The notes below the pieces were generated by a model. It was not told the DNA's origin. It was given only the letters and a program-made list of their open reading frames with translations, and searched no databases. This document shows, piece by piece, positions 51,494 to 63,626 of a stretch of DNA of 64,000 nt (positions are counted from its first letter, which is position 1; the number at the start of each line of letters is the position of its first letter). The position numbers were made by a program, and so were the translations under genes. Source of the DNA: CGIF01 sp031673915 (GTDB lineage Bacteria; Bacillota_I; Bacilli_A; Mycoplasmatales; CGIF01); assembly GCA_031673915.1 (NCBI GenBank), contig CP125277.1, positions 1-64,000 on the forward strand, read 5' to 3'.

Positions 51494-52555
51494 TTAAAAA
51501 TTCTTGCTTAAAAAAGAAAACAATAAAGAGCTAAAGCAAAATTTAGAATTTTTGTCTCTCTTTTTTATTCAACGAAGATTGTTTGCGAAAAAATCTCCAA
51601 AGAAAGCTACCTCATCATGATCAGCATGATCAAAAAGATATAAATTAACTTTTCCTCAATTTACCTTATCCTTATTCAATTTTTCTCAAATATTAAAAGA
51701 AGATTGAACTGGTATAACAGTATCTTTCATTCCATGAAGCAAAAGAAGTTTGAAATTTATTTTTTTTGGGAGAAAGTCAATCGGCTTAAGACCAATCAAG
51801 TCAACAGGGGAATTTAAAACTTTCATAGCCAAACCATAAATTAAATAATGTTTTCAAGTTTCATTTTTTTCTTCTAAAACATCAACATTTATGAAATTTC
51901 TAAACCTCTCTTTAAAATCATCAAGAGGAGATTCACAAATAACAAAAGCAACTTCAGGATGAAAATCTTGAAATTGCCCAATTCAAAATAACAAAGTCGC
52001 AGAGCCCATAGAAAAACCATAAAATCCTAGTTTAAAAGGTTTGTATTCTTTAATTACTCAATTAACAACATCTTCCAAATCAAGGGATTCTATCTTTCCA
52101 AGAGTATTATAAGATTTTTGAGACATTCCGTGGTTCCTAGCATCATAAATAACAACTCGATAGCCCATTTGTAATACTAAATGAATGCAATAAAAAAGAG
52201 ACCATCTGTTATTAGTAACTCCATGACAAAAAATAATTATTTTATCATTATTTTTATTAATCAAAGGAGAAATTATAACGCTGCCTTTGATTATCAATTT
52301 ATCACTAGTAGTTATTATTTCAAAATCTTCTCACAAACCTAGAGATTTAAGAACATCAAAATAATTTTCATAATCTTCAAACGAAATGCTCTTTTCATTA
52401 CTGTTATTATGAGTTGAAATTTTTCTATTAACTTTTTCTATAGATCTTTCAACACTTTTTATTGTAGGATCATAACGGGAAAATGAAAAAAAGTTTCGAG
52501 AAGAAGGAGCAATCTCCTTTAATCAAACTAAAAAGTTATTATTTTCGTTTTTCAT
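51494..52555 (-). CDS. Alpha/beta hydrolase
   Basis: 353 residues. I-I-I-F-C-H-G-V-T-N-N-R-W (oxyanion region, near 100), D-A-R-N-H-G-M-S, the nucleophile elbow G-F-S-M-G-S-A (G-x-S-x-G, near 185), and the acid/His at H-A-D-H-D-E. The pattern matches the esterase/lipase-type hydrolases common in mycoplasmas. The substrate is unknown. Six or more TGA are Trp. It ends at TAA after a hydrophobic tail (L-L-F-S-F-L). Confidence 0.85.
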
Positions 52556-52630
52556 AAATAATTATAATAATCCATTTTTATTAAGATAGATAATTCCATT
52601 TAATTATTTAATAAATTTTAAAAATTTATA

Positions 52631-53629
52631 CTAATACTTAATAAATTTCTTTGGAAGTAAGTTTTCAGATGATTCGTTAATTTGAGAAACCATTTTGTCT
52701 CTGATTCTTTTAATCTCAAACTTTTTACCATTTAAATAATCCAAAGGTTTTGGAAGATTAACAAATTCGATTTTATAGCCAAAAAGCTTTATTTTATCTT
52801 CAAGGATAAAATTACTTCCATATTTCTTATCACCAATAATTGGAAATCCTAAATAAGAAAGCATTGCTCTGATTTGATGCTTCCTTCCGGTTTTTAATTC
52901 AACTTCCAAAACAGCAAAACTTTTACTTTGAGAAATTTCTTTCATTGAAATTGAACATTTTTTTTCATTCTTATTTTGGCTGCTTTCAGTTTGAAATATC
53001 ATCTTTTCAATTTTATCATCTTTAAAGATAAAACCTTCAAATGAAGAAGGCACTTTCTTATTTTTTCTATTTTCACAAACAGCCAAATATTCTTTTTTTA
53101 TTAAATCTTTTTTTCCAAAACTTTCATGTAAAACTTTTTTAGAAATTGGATTTTTAGGATAAACAACTAAACCTTTAGTTAATTTGTCTAATCTATGAGA
53201 AGAGGAAACTATGAATAAATCACTCTGAGAAACTCAACCCGAATTTTCTAAATAATAAGTAACAGCGTTATCTAAACTTTTTTCTGGATTTGTATTACTA
53301 TGAGTTTCAATGTTATGATCTTTAATTACAATAAGAACATTTTCATCCTCATGCATTATTTCAAAATCAACTTCTGGCCTAATTTTTACTTTTTTCTTAG
53401 CTATTTTTGGACTACTTACAACACTATCATCTTCAATTTTTATAACATCGCCATTCTTCAAACGATGCTGATAATACCTAATATATTCATCATTTAATTT
53501 AACCTTTTTAGTTCTAAAAAGTTTATATATTAGAGACAAAGGAGTCAAAGCAAAAACTTTCTTTAAAAAACTAATTGCTGTTTGCTCTTCATCTACAAAA
53601 AATACATTTTTTTCTTTTTTATATTTCAT
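52631..53629 (-). CDS. RluA-family pseudouridine synthase with S4 domain
   Basis: 332 residues. The N-terminal S4-like RNA-binding part (V-K-L-N-D-E-Y-I-R-Y-Y-Q-H-R-L-K-N-G-D) precedes the catalytic H-R-L-D-K-L-T-K-G (Asp kept; the usual D-T-S is changed to L-T-K) and K-T-G-R-K-H-Q-I-R. Similar to RluC/RluD large-subunit enzymes. One TGA is Trp. Confidence 0.9.
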
Positions 53630-53692
53630 TTATTTTAATCCCTCTTTTTTCATAATATAATAACTAATCTAAATCTAAAATAATAATCGATT

Positions 53693-55000
53693 TTAACTTT
53701 TCTTAAAAAATAATTTAATTGGTAAATGAGTTATATTAAACTTCTTTCTAAGATTATTTATCAAGTATCTTTCATAAGAAAAATGAACTAACTTAGGATT
53801 ATTAACAAAAACTATAAACTTTTGAACGAATCCTTTTTCATGAATTCCGTAATAAACTTTTAATCTTTTTCCGTTTATACTTGAGGGAGGATTTTTTTCA
53901 AGCATTGCATCAAATTGAGAACAAACAGCATTTTTGCTAAATTTAAAATTACTTTGTTCAATCATTTCATCCAAAACTTTAAATAAACCTGAAATATTTT
54001 TTTGAGTTTGAGCGGAAATACAAACAACCGGAACAAATAAAAATGATTTTAAACGACTTCTTATTTCTTCTTTTTTCTCTTCTAATTGATATTTGTCAAC
54101 TAAATCAGTTTTATTTAGAATTATTATAACGGCTTTTTCACATTTCTCAGCTAAATTAACAATTTGTAATATTTGTTTTGTGATTGCATCAGAAACATCA
54201 ATAACAGCCCAAGCAATTTCGCAATTCCTAAGAACTTCCCTATTGTTTCTCTTCTCATTAATAATTCCTTCAGTATCTTTTAACTGAAAATCAATATTTC
54301 TCCTTGTTCATCAAGTAAGAACTGATTCTTTAGTTGTTCCTGGAAGAGAACTAACAACAGATCTTTCTTCTTTCACTAAGGAATTCATCAAAGTTGATTT
54401 TCCTGAATTAGGAGGACCAAAAATAGTTAATCTAATTGGCTTAAAACTATCAATATTTTCAATGGAATTGCTTTTTTTAAATCCAAATTCATAACTTAAA
54501 AATTCAGTTAAATCAATTAAACCTTTTTTTCCATTCAAAGATGAAATAAAATAACTTCTAATATTATTTTTTAACAATTTTTGTAAATAATAATTATTTA
54601 AATATTCTTCTCTTCTTTTTTCACTAAGTGTAAATTTGTTAAATAATATTAAATATTCCCTTTTCTTCTTTTCTAAATATTCTTGTAGAGAAAAATTATA
54701 ATCTGAAAAATCTTTCTCAGAGTCTATTATCCAAATAACTAAATCACTAGAAGAAATTAATTTATCATTTAATTTTTTAATTTCACTCTCTATAAGGTCA
54801 TCTTCTTTACTAGGAAAATCAAAAGTAGAAGTATCAATAATCTTATATGATTCTCCATTTATATCAATTATACTTTCAACATAATTAACAACAGGACTAA
54901 CTATATCCTTCTTTTCTTCTAGGCTTATAATTTTCTGAATGTTTTTATAAATTGTTGATTTTCCAACAGCTTTTGATCCAAAGATTACAATTTTTTTCAT
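53693..55000 (-). CDS. der: Ribosome assembly GTPase Der (EngA)
   Basis: 435 residues: two tandem GTPase domains and a KH-like C-terminus. Domain 2 has intact motifs (G-P-P-N-S-G-K-S-T, D-T-E-G, N-K-T-D, S-A-Q). Domain 1 has a good P-loop (G-S-K-A-V-G-K-S-T) but D-T-S-T instead of D-x-x-G and N-K-F-T instead of N-K-x-D, so guanine specificity there may be lost. Der is needed for 50S assembly. Two adjacent TGA are Trp-Trp. Confidence 0.93.
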
Positions 55001-55135
55001 TTTTTATTTTTTTCTAATAATAAGTTTCCTTTAAAAGAAGTTTTTTAAATTTTAATTTTAAAGAATAAGTATAACATTTAAAGTTAGGTATTAAACTAAT
55101 TTTAACTATTTAAGTATCTATTAATTTTTTTGATA

Positions 55136-58100
55136 TTAACAAAGAACATTTTCTTTTATTGATTCAATTTTGAAATATTGATAATCATAACTCTTCAACT
55201 TACCAGAAATAGTAAAAAGTAATTCATTATTTATTAAAATCTTCTCAGCATTTTGATCATATAAGTTATCAGAAATAAAAACTTCAATGAATGAATTTAA
55301 ATCCTGAAGTTTTATCAAATATCCTTTTTTGACTTTTCTAATATCAAATATAACTGAGTAAATATTTATTTTTTTATCTTCATAAGAAAGGTTTTGTTTG
55401 AAAATTCAATCTGTGAAAAAATTAATATCAAATTCTTTATTTTCGTTAACCAGTTTTCATCTTTCAAAATAAGTGAAATAAAAATTAAAAGCTTCCAATT
55501 CTCTTGAATTAATATCAAATATTTCCTCTTGTTTTTTTTTAACGCTTTCTTTTGAATCGTTAATTTTTAGAAAAGGTAAATTTTCATTATTAGAAAAATT
55601 TATTGATTTCTTTATTTTAATATATCTTCTTATAAAGTTTAAATTTTTAATTATCCACACAGAATTAACACATATACTTCTAAACAAACCTAACTTGATT
55701 AAATTTATTAATTCCTCTTCTTTAATTTTTTCAAAACTATTAATGTTTCTTTCAATTAAGTCTTTTCAATTTTTAAAAGAGCCGTTTGTATTTCTATCTT
55801 TAACTACAGACTCAAAAAAAGAATTATGAATTTTTAATTGATCAAATCCCATAACAAACAATTTGGAGTCGCCATTAAAAGTTCAATCTAAATCTGAATG
55901 ATTAATTTCAGGAATCATAATTTGGTAATCCAAAGAAATTATTTCTTGAAATATATTTTTAGTTTTTTCTGAATTATTAGAATATTTATTTAAAAGCACA
56001 AGCATAGAGTCTTTGGAAAAATTTGCTTTCAAATAAGCTGTATAATAAGTTAAATAAGCATATGCTGTTGTATGAGCCTTATTAAACATATAAGGAGCAC
56101 TGTGCAAAATTTTTTCTCATAAAAAATCTTTTTCGTAATCAGACAAAACATCAAAAGAATTTTCAAAAAAATAAATTTTAAATTTTTCAACTTCTTTTTC
56201 ATCATTAATAATTTTTTTTAATTTCTTTCTTAACAATTCTGCATCAGAAAAATCAATTTTTAAACAACAAGAAAATATATGAGAAACTTGCTCTTCAAAA
56301 ATTATATTTCCATAAGTAGAAGATAAAATTTCATTCAACAAATCAGAAGAAAACAAGTTTCTTTTAGAATAATTTTTGATTGTTCTTTTTCTTAAAATAT
56401 CTTCTACATTTTTATTAGCTCCGGGACGATTAAGAGCAAGAATTAATATAAGATCTTGGAAATTATCAGGCTTTAATTTACTAAAAATTTCTCTAAAAAA
56501 TCTTGTATCAACTTGAAAAACACCAACCAACAAACCTTTTTTTAAAATATTTCAAGTCTTTTCATCATTTAAATTCAAATCTTTATAATCTGGAATATCA
56601 AAATTTTTTCTTATGCTTTTAATAAATCCTAAACTCTCTGTAAGTCCTAAAAAATCATATTTAATAAATCCTAAATTGCCAAGACACTCCTTTTTATAAA
56701 GAGAAATTAAAAAGTTTTTATCCTCCTTAACAGGAATATTAAATGACAAATTCTTATCAGAAATAATTAAGCCAGAAGCATGAGTTGAAAAACCAAAATT
56801 TAAATTATAAATTTTCTCTATAAATTCAAACATTGAAAAATATTTTTCAAGAATATGTTTAACTTTCCAAGAAGAAGGTTTTTTTTCGCTAAATGCATCG
56901 ATATTTTCCTCTATAAAAGTCGAATCTTGATCGTTTATTTTAAATATTTTCAAACTAGCCTTAACTGCGCTACTCCAACCAATCTTCTTTCTAGTAATTA
57001 TCTTTGCTACATGATTTTTACCAAAATTACTTTGAATTATATTAAGAGCTTGTTCTTGATCATCAATATCAGTATCAATATCAGGATAATCTTCTCTCTT
57101 TTCATTTAAAAATCTTCAAAAGAATAAATCGTGTTTTATTGGGTCAACTTTAGTAATATTTAATAAATAAGAAACTAACGAAGAAACAGCGCTACCTCTT
57201 CCAGGACCAATTTCTAAACCAGCAGCGACAAGACTATTCATAATATTTTTAAGAATCAAAAAATAATTTGAATATTTAAATTTTTTAATAACGACTAATT
57301 CTTTAGAAAGAACTTCTTCATACTTTATCTTTTCTTCTTCTTTTTTATCTAATAGAAGAAAAGATAAAGAATTTCTGCATTCTGTTTCTAAAGCAAAAAA
57401 AACTTCATCTTTCTCTAAATTCCTTTGCGTTTTAATCACCAAATCAATCTTATTAATAAAATCATTAAGTTGTGAAAATAATCAAAAATAAAAATTTTCT
57501 TGAAAATGATGATCTGATTTTTTAGAATTAAGTTTTACATGATTTAAAAAATCTTCAAAAGATAAATAAGAGATTCAATTAGAAGAAAGATCTTCTTTCG
57601 AAAAACTTCCTGACAAAGAAGTTTTTTTTAGAATATTTAAAAAACCTTCATCCTCCTTGATAAAAGTTTTTACTGAAAAGAATGGAATGATATTCAACAA
57701 ATTTAATTTAGAATTTAAATCTTCAATATTCTTTGAAAAAAAATTAACTCCAATATAAGTATTACTTAAATAAATATTTTCCAAATGAGAATCAAGGTTT
57801 TTTTTCAAGTCAGAAACAAAGATAAAATCATTTTCACTTCGAGACTCCAAAACTAATAAACATTTGAAACTTAAATCTCTTAAAGTTTCAATTTCAATAA
57901 AATCATTATTCTTGTAAATAATTTTATTTAAGTATCTATAATCTGGATACGTTCTTGGAAAAAAGTTAATTACTAAAGAATTATTTTCATCAAATTTAAA
58001 AAGTCTTTTTAAACATCAAATTGGTTTAATCTTATTAGCCTTACAAAGATAATAAAAATTAATAAAATCATATGGTTGATAATCAGAAATAGAAAGAAAT

Positions 58101-58213
58101 TTTAAATTCTTTTCCAAAGCAAAAGCTAATAGATCTTTTGTACTAATTAAAGAAAAAGAAAGATTGCAATTTGTTTGAACGTTTAAATGAGTAATATAGT
58201 TTAATTGATCCAT
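55136..58213 (-). CDS. dnaE: DNA polymerase III alpha subunit, DnaE type
   Basis: 1025 residues. The palm carries G-P-G-R-G-S-A-V-S-S-L-V, D-Y-P-D-I-D-T-D-I-D-D (two catalytic Asp) and K-Y-D-F-L-G-L (third Asp); fingers, H-S-A-P-Y-M-F-N-K-A-H (normally F-N-K-S-H) and a shortened C-terminus follow. The N-terminal PHP domain is worn: H-L-N-V-Q-T replaces H-x-H-x-H/S, so its metal site is lost. The ATG at 58213 matches the family start; TTG at 58240 is an alternative. It lies 30 bases after obg. Confidence 0.95.
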
Positions 58214-58243
58214 TTTATTGTAGATTTTCTTTTTTATCAATAT

Positions 58244-59533
58244 CTAAGCTCATAAATATTCATTGTCATCAATCAGCAAAGTATCTCCATTTTTAACACC
58301 AGCTTGTAAAATTTTGTCTTTCGCCAATTTATTATCCAAAGCCTTACTAATTGATTCACTTAAATCCTCACTGCTACTCTCTTCAATTATTTTATCAATA
58401 TAGGAACCTGTTATTTTTCAATAAGAAGGTTTTAATTTTCTAACAACAATGTCAATTAAGTCACTAGTAAAATCGTAAACTTTATAAGTTTTTATTTCAG
58501 AATCAACAGCACTCATTAAAACATCTTCTGAATTCTCAACAATATTATCAATGACATCTATTACTTCATTTAGATTTTCATTTTTCAAAGCGGAAACAAA
58601 AAAAGAGATTATATTTTGCATTTTTTGAGCCTTAGCTTTAATCTCATTCATTTTTCTTGAAGATAGCAAATCTATTTTATTTCAAATTATTAAAAATTTT
58701 TTACTATCAAAATTGAACATCTTAGATTTTCGAAGTTCATTTTGCAATAAATCAAAATCTGCAAAAGGATCATCCTTGCTAGAATCTATAACATAAACTA
58801 GTATTTTACAATGAGAAATGTGCTTAAGAAATTTAAAACCCAAACCTTTATTCTCAGAAGCTCCTTCAATGATACCTGGTAAATCAGCAATAACAGTCTT
58901 AGTTTTTAATTTACTATCATTCAAAACCCCTAATTGAGGATTTAAAGTTGTAAATTCAAAATTTGCAGATTCAACATTAGAATTAGTTAAAGCATTTAAT
59001 AAAGTTGATTTTCCCGAATTAGGAAGACCTAAAAAACCAATGTCTGCAATAATTTTTAGTTCTAAAAATATTTTTAATTCTTTAGTAACTTCTCCCGATT
59101 GAGCATAACGAGGAGTTCTATTAACAGAAGAAGCAAAAGCAGCATTTCCTAGACCACCCTTTCCACCTTTAGAAACAAGAACTTCTTGTTTATCATAAAG
59201 AATTTCTCCCAAAAATTCATTTTCTTTCTTATCATTTAAAATACAAACAATAGTTCCAAGAGGAACATCAATGTAAAGATTTTCTCCTGTTTTACCAGTT
59301 CTTAAACATTCTCCACCATTTACACCAGATTCAGCAATTCTTCTTTTTTTAGCAGATAATTTAAAAAAAGAATTTAATTGTCTATCACCTCTAAAGTAAA
59401 CACTTCCACCTTTTCCACCATTTCCTCCATCAGGACCTGACAAAGGATTTAAATGACTATGCATAAAAGAAACACGGCCGCTTCCACCATTTCCTGATTT
59501 AACTGTTATATAAAGCTCATCGATAAATTTCAT
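58244..59533 (-). CDS. obgE: Obg GTPase
   Basis: 429 residues. Glycine-rich Obg fold (V-K-S-G-N-G-G-S-G-R-V-S-F, S-G-P-D-G-G-N-G-G-K-G-G), then the G domain (G-L-P-N-S-G-K-S-T, D-L-P-G, N-K-I-D) and a C-terminal OCT domain. It binds the 50S subunit late in assembly. Two TGA in the C-terminal part are Trp, including the last but one residue. It forms an operon with dnaE. Confidence 0.96.
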
Positions 59534-59686
59534 TTATTTTTATTAATAATAGATTATTATAATCTATTTCCATTTATTATTAATTTTACTTAGTTAAAAT
59601 AATCTATCAATGTTTAATTAAAAAAATAGAAAAAGAAAACAAAACATTAAATTATTTTAATCACATTTTTCATAATGATAGATTAA

Positions 59687-60623
59687 TTATATCTTAAGAT
59701 ATTTATACTTCTCCAAGAAAGAATTAAGTCATGTATTTTTATAATTATCAATTGTTTTTTTTCCAACTAAAATTGTTCATTTTTTAGGTGATTTTTTTTT
59801 ATCATAATTAATTAAAAAAGTTAAAAAATAGATTTTTGTATATTTAAGATTTATTTTCTCAAAACTAATACACTCAATAACAGCGTTAGATCTTGAAGAT
59901 AAATTGTTTCATAAAAATCCATTGCTTGATAAAAAAGCTATTCAAAAAATGTTTTTTGAATGATTAGAAAGAGAAACATTTAAAGCTATTTTTTGTTTAT
60001 TTTCATCTACTTTTTCTTCTAAATTAAGAGGAGAATCTTCTAATTCATTTATTAAAAAGCAACGTTCTTTCTCATCATCTTTTTTTATTAAAGAAAAATA
60101 ATTATCTTCTCAACATTCATTGTTTATATCATATGATTTTCCTTGATTGAAGAAACCTAAATAAGAAAAAACAACATTTTCCTTATTTTTTATGTTTTCA
60201 CTCAAAAAATTTAAAAGTATTTTTTTTTCCGCTACCAGAACCACCTTTTATCAAAACCAACTTTTGCTTTCTAGCTCAATTAGAAAATCTAATAGTAGAG
60301 ATAAAGTAATAAATAATCTTAACTAACAAATAAAATGTATAAAAGATAATCAAATAAAAAAAAATAACTAAAAAAGTTGTAGTTACAGATTCAGAAAAAT
60401 ACATTATTCAAGAATCTTTTTTCTCTTCTTCATAATAATGTTCAAATTTTTCTTCATAATTAAAAAAATCACTATTATCAATGTTAGATTTATCAAATGA
60501 AATTAATTCAGATTCAAATTCTTGTTCTTCATCTGAATCTGAATCGCTTGAATTGACATCATCACTCATATATATTGAATCAATAGATGAAATTGACTCA
60601 CTTTTTTTGTATTTTGAATCCAT
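59687..60623 (-). pseudogene. P-loop NTPase with membrane span, split by a nine-A tract
   Basis: N-terminal 80 residues are very acidic (S-S-I-D-S-I-Y-M-S-D-D), then comes a membrane span (F-L-V-I-F-F-Y-L-I-I-F-Y-T-F-Y-L-L). Next, K-L-V-L-I-K-G-G-S-G-S-G-K-K forms a Walker A, directly followed by nine A on the coding strand (60220-60228). In the strict frame it ends within 15 codons (TAA at 60183). One A fewer gives 177 more good codons to a TAA at 59687, with C-F-L-I-N-E-L-E-D (Walker B-like) and W-N-N-L-S-S-R-S-N. Either a frameshifted gene, a slippage-rescued gene, or a sequencing error. Confidence 0.65.
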
Positions 60624-60628
60624 ATTTT

Positions 60629-61489
60629 TTATATTTTTTTAATTTTAAAATTATTAAATAGTTTTAAGAAGTCATCTAAAGATAAATCTTGAGGTCTTAT
60701 TTTTTCATCATATTCAAAAATTTTAAAAATTTCCTTTATTTCATCCTCATTACCCCAAAAACTTTTGATATTATTAAATAAAGTTTTTCGACGAAATTTA
60801 AAGCAATTCCTAACAAAAAGAAAAAACTTATTCTCATTTAAAATATTTTCTGTAGGAATAGTTTTTATTTCTAAAATAACTAAAGCTCCATCAACTTCAG
60901 GAATAGGCTTAAAAAATCTTCTGGGTATTTCAAAAAGTAATTCAGTATTGCATGAATAATTAATAAATATTGATAAATTAGAATATTTATTTTTATATTT
61001 AAAAGGATTAGCAACTCATCTCTGAGCAACTTCTTTTTGCACAAGAAAAACTAATCTTTTAAAAAGATGTCTTTTCTCTAACAAGTTTCCAATTAGAATA
61101 TTTGAAATATAGTAAGGTAGATTTCCAACAATAATTAATTCATCATCACTAGATAAAGAAACGTTATTTTTTAAAAAATCATCTCACTCCATTTCTAAGG
61201 CGTCATTTAAAAAAAAATCTACCTTACTAGGTCACTTGATAGAACTATTATTTAATCATTGAAATAAATTTGGATCTTTTTCTATTGAAATCAATTTTTT
61301 ACAATCAGTTTGAGATAAAAGTTTAGTTAAACTACCATACCCAGGTCCAATTTCCAAAATTACAGAATTACTATTTATAGAACAAGCAGAGACTATTTTT
61401 TTTAAATATAGATCGCTTGAAAGAAAATTTTGCCCTAAACTTCTCTGAGGGCGAAAAAATAATTTAGTTGAATTATCAAAAGAAGTCAT
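60629..61489 (-). CDS. rsmA: 16S rRNA dimethyladenosine transferase RsmA/KsgA
   Basis: 286 residues. R-S-L-G-Q-N-F-L (about 16-23), SAM motif I I-L-E-I-G-P-G-Y-G-S-L-T, I-E-K-D motif II, and the catalytic N-L-P-Y-Y-I-S (about 120-126). It dimethylates the two adenines of the 3' hairpin of 16S rRNA. Its ATG shares one base with the rplS stop (TAATG), so they are coupled. Several TGA are Trp. Confidence 0.95.
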
Positions 61490-61845
61490 TAACTCTTACT
61501 CTTCTTATCACTCAACATTCTTTCTAAGTAAAATAATTTTGCTCTTCTAACTTTCTTAATTTTTCCTACTTTCCTTATTTCAGAAATCAATGGAGAATTA
61601 AAAAAAAATATTTTTTTTACAATTAATTTATTAGACTCTTTAATAACAGTAAAATTATGACTAATTAAATTCTTTCTTTTGCATGCAATCACAGTCCCTT
61701 TAAAAGTAGTTAACTTAAATTTTTCTTTATCTTTTTTATCAAGTAGTTTTGTGATAACTTCAACTTGATCGCCAGTTTCAACGCTTTGCAAATCTTCTCT
61801 TAATTGATATTGAGTAACTTCTTTAATTAGTAAATCTTTGTTCAT
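61489..61845 (-). CDS. rplS: 50S ribosomal protein L19
   Basis: 118 residues, standard L19: the F-K-G-T-V-I-A element, F-N-S-P-L-I, and the C-terminal V-G-K-I-K-K-V-R-R-A-K-L-F-Y-L. It heads an operon with rsmA and perhaps the P-loop gene. It ends at TAA. Confidence 0.96.
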   Translation of the reverse strand: MNKDLLIKEVTQYQLREDLQSVETGDQVEVITKLLDKKDKEKFKLTTFKGTVIACKRKNLISHNFTVIKESNKLIVKKIFFFNSPLISEIRKVGKIKKVRRAKLFYLERMLSDKKSKS

Positions 61846-62165
61846 TTTTTTTAATTTTATTAAATCTAAAAATTATTTAGATCAATTTATTCCTTTTAAT
61901 TCATCAAGCTATAACTACTTTTTTTAATATTTATTCGCTAAAAATATGAATAGTTATTAATTTAAACTTAAAAAAAATAATAAATAATTATGCACAATTT
62001 CTAAGTTTAAAGTATTAATCTATTTTTAATGAAATATTATTTATTTTTTACTAATATGAAAAAATAAAGCTAAAAAATAAACTCATTAAGAAAATTAAAA
62101 TTAAGTTTTTTAAAGTAAATTAGAAGAAAAATTAAATTAACAAGATACATAACAAAAAAATAAAT
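61846..62165. other. Divergent promoter region, 320 bp
   Basis: Between rplS and asnS. No gene, no strong repeat; all A/T-rich. Confidence 0.4.
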
Positions 62166-63536
62166 ATGCATATAAAAAAAATTAATATTAAAAGTATTCA
62201 AAAAAATCATCTTAAATTTAATGAAAATTTAATATCAGTAAACGGATGAATAAAAAGCATAAGAAATGGAAAAGAAAATTCATTTGTTGTTTTAAATGAC
62301 GGATCCTGCTTTGAATCTCTTCAAGTTTTTTTTTCCTCTGAATTTAAGCAAAAAGAATTATTAAAAACATTAAACTTTGGAAGTTCAATTGAAATCGAAG
62401 GGATTCTAAAGTCAACTCCAGAAAGAAATCAAAAATTCGAATTAAAAGCTGAGAAAATTAATAATTTTAATCCAACTAGCGAAGAGTATCCAATTCAAAA
62501 AAAAAACTTACCAATATCATTTATTAGAGAATATCCACAATTTCGCTCAAGAACAAACTATTTCTTAGCAATGTTTAAACTTAGAAGTGAAGTAAGTAAG
62601 TTGATAAACAATTATTTTTCTCAAAATAACTTTTGATATATAAATACTCCAATTATAACTAGCAATGATGCAGAAGGAGGAGGAGAGTCATTTTCAATAG
62701 AAAATCAAAAAGAAAATGAGCAATTCTTTTCTAAAAAAGCAAATTTAACAGTTAGTGGTCAATTACACGCTGAATCTTTAGCGCAAGGTTTAGGAAAGGT
62801 GTATAATTTTTCTCCTTGTTTTAGAGCTGAAAAATCTAATACAACAAGGCATTTGTCAGAATTCTGAATGATAGAAGCAGAAGCTTCTTTCTTTGATCTA
62901 AAACAGATTATAGATACAGCAGAAAAATTAATTAAATACGTTATTTCAGGAGTATTAAAAAATAGTAAATCTGAAATCACGTATTTTCAAGAATATAGTG
63001 GAAAAACAATTGAATCAGAGTTGGAATCAATATTAAAAAAAAAATTTCCTAGAGTTACTTATAAAAAATCAATTGAAATTCTTAAAGAAAAAAATCAAAA
63101 AGATCCAAATTTCTTTGAATTTAATGAAATATTTTGAGGCATGGATCTAAATTCAGAACACGAAAAATATCTTTGCGAGCATTTTGACTCGCCAATCTTT
63201 GTAATTAACTATCCAATAGAATTGAAAGCTTTCTACATGAAAGAAAACAGTGATAAAAAAACAGTTTCATGCATGGATCTTCTTTTCCCCAAAGTAGGAG
63301 AAATGATTGGTGGTAGCGCTCGTGAAGAAAAATATGAAATATTGAAGTTAAAATCTGAAAAATTAGGATTAGAAAATGAAAATCTAAATTGATATTTAGA
63401 ATTGAGGAAAAATGGTTATGCTCCAAGTGCTGGATTTGGACTAGGATTAGAAAGATTACTAATGTTTTTAAGTAAAAGTGATAATATTAAAGACACAATA
63501 GCTTTTCCTAGATTCCCTAACTCATTAAATTTTTAG
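62166..63536 (+). CDS. asnS: Asparaginyl-tRNA synthetase
   Basis: 456 residues. OB-fold anticodon domain (V-N-G-W-I-K-S-I-R), then class II motif 2 (F-R-A-E-K-S-N-T-T-R-H-L-S-E-F) and motif 3 (G-F-G-L-G-L-E-R-L). F-W-M-I-E-A-E distinguishes AsnRS from AspRS, which has M-L-E-x-E. It charges tRNA-Asn directly, so the GatA enzyme here is not needed for Asn. Several TGA are Trp. It is the last clear core gene and converges on the following one. Confidence 0.95.
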
Positions 63537-63626
63537 TATCAATAAATATATTTATGAATGTTTATTATTAAAATATCTCAAACTTAAAACTTAAACATTT
63601 TAGCCATTTTTTAATTATGCTTTTTC

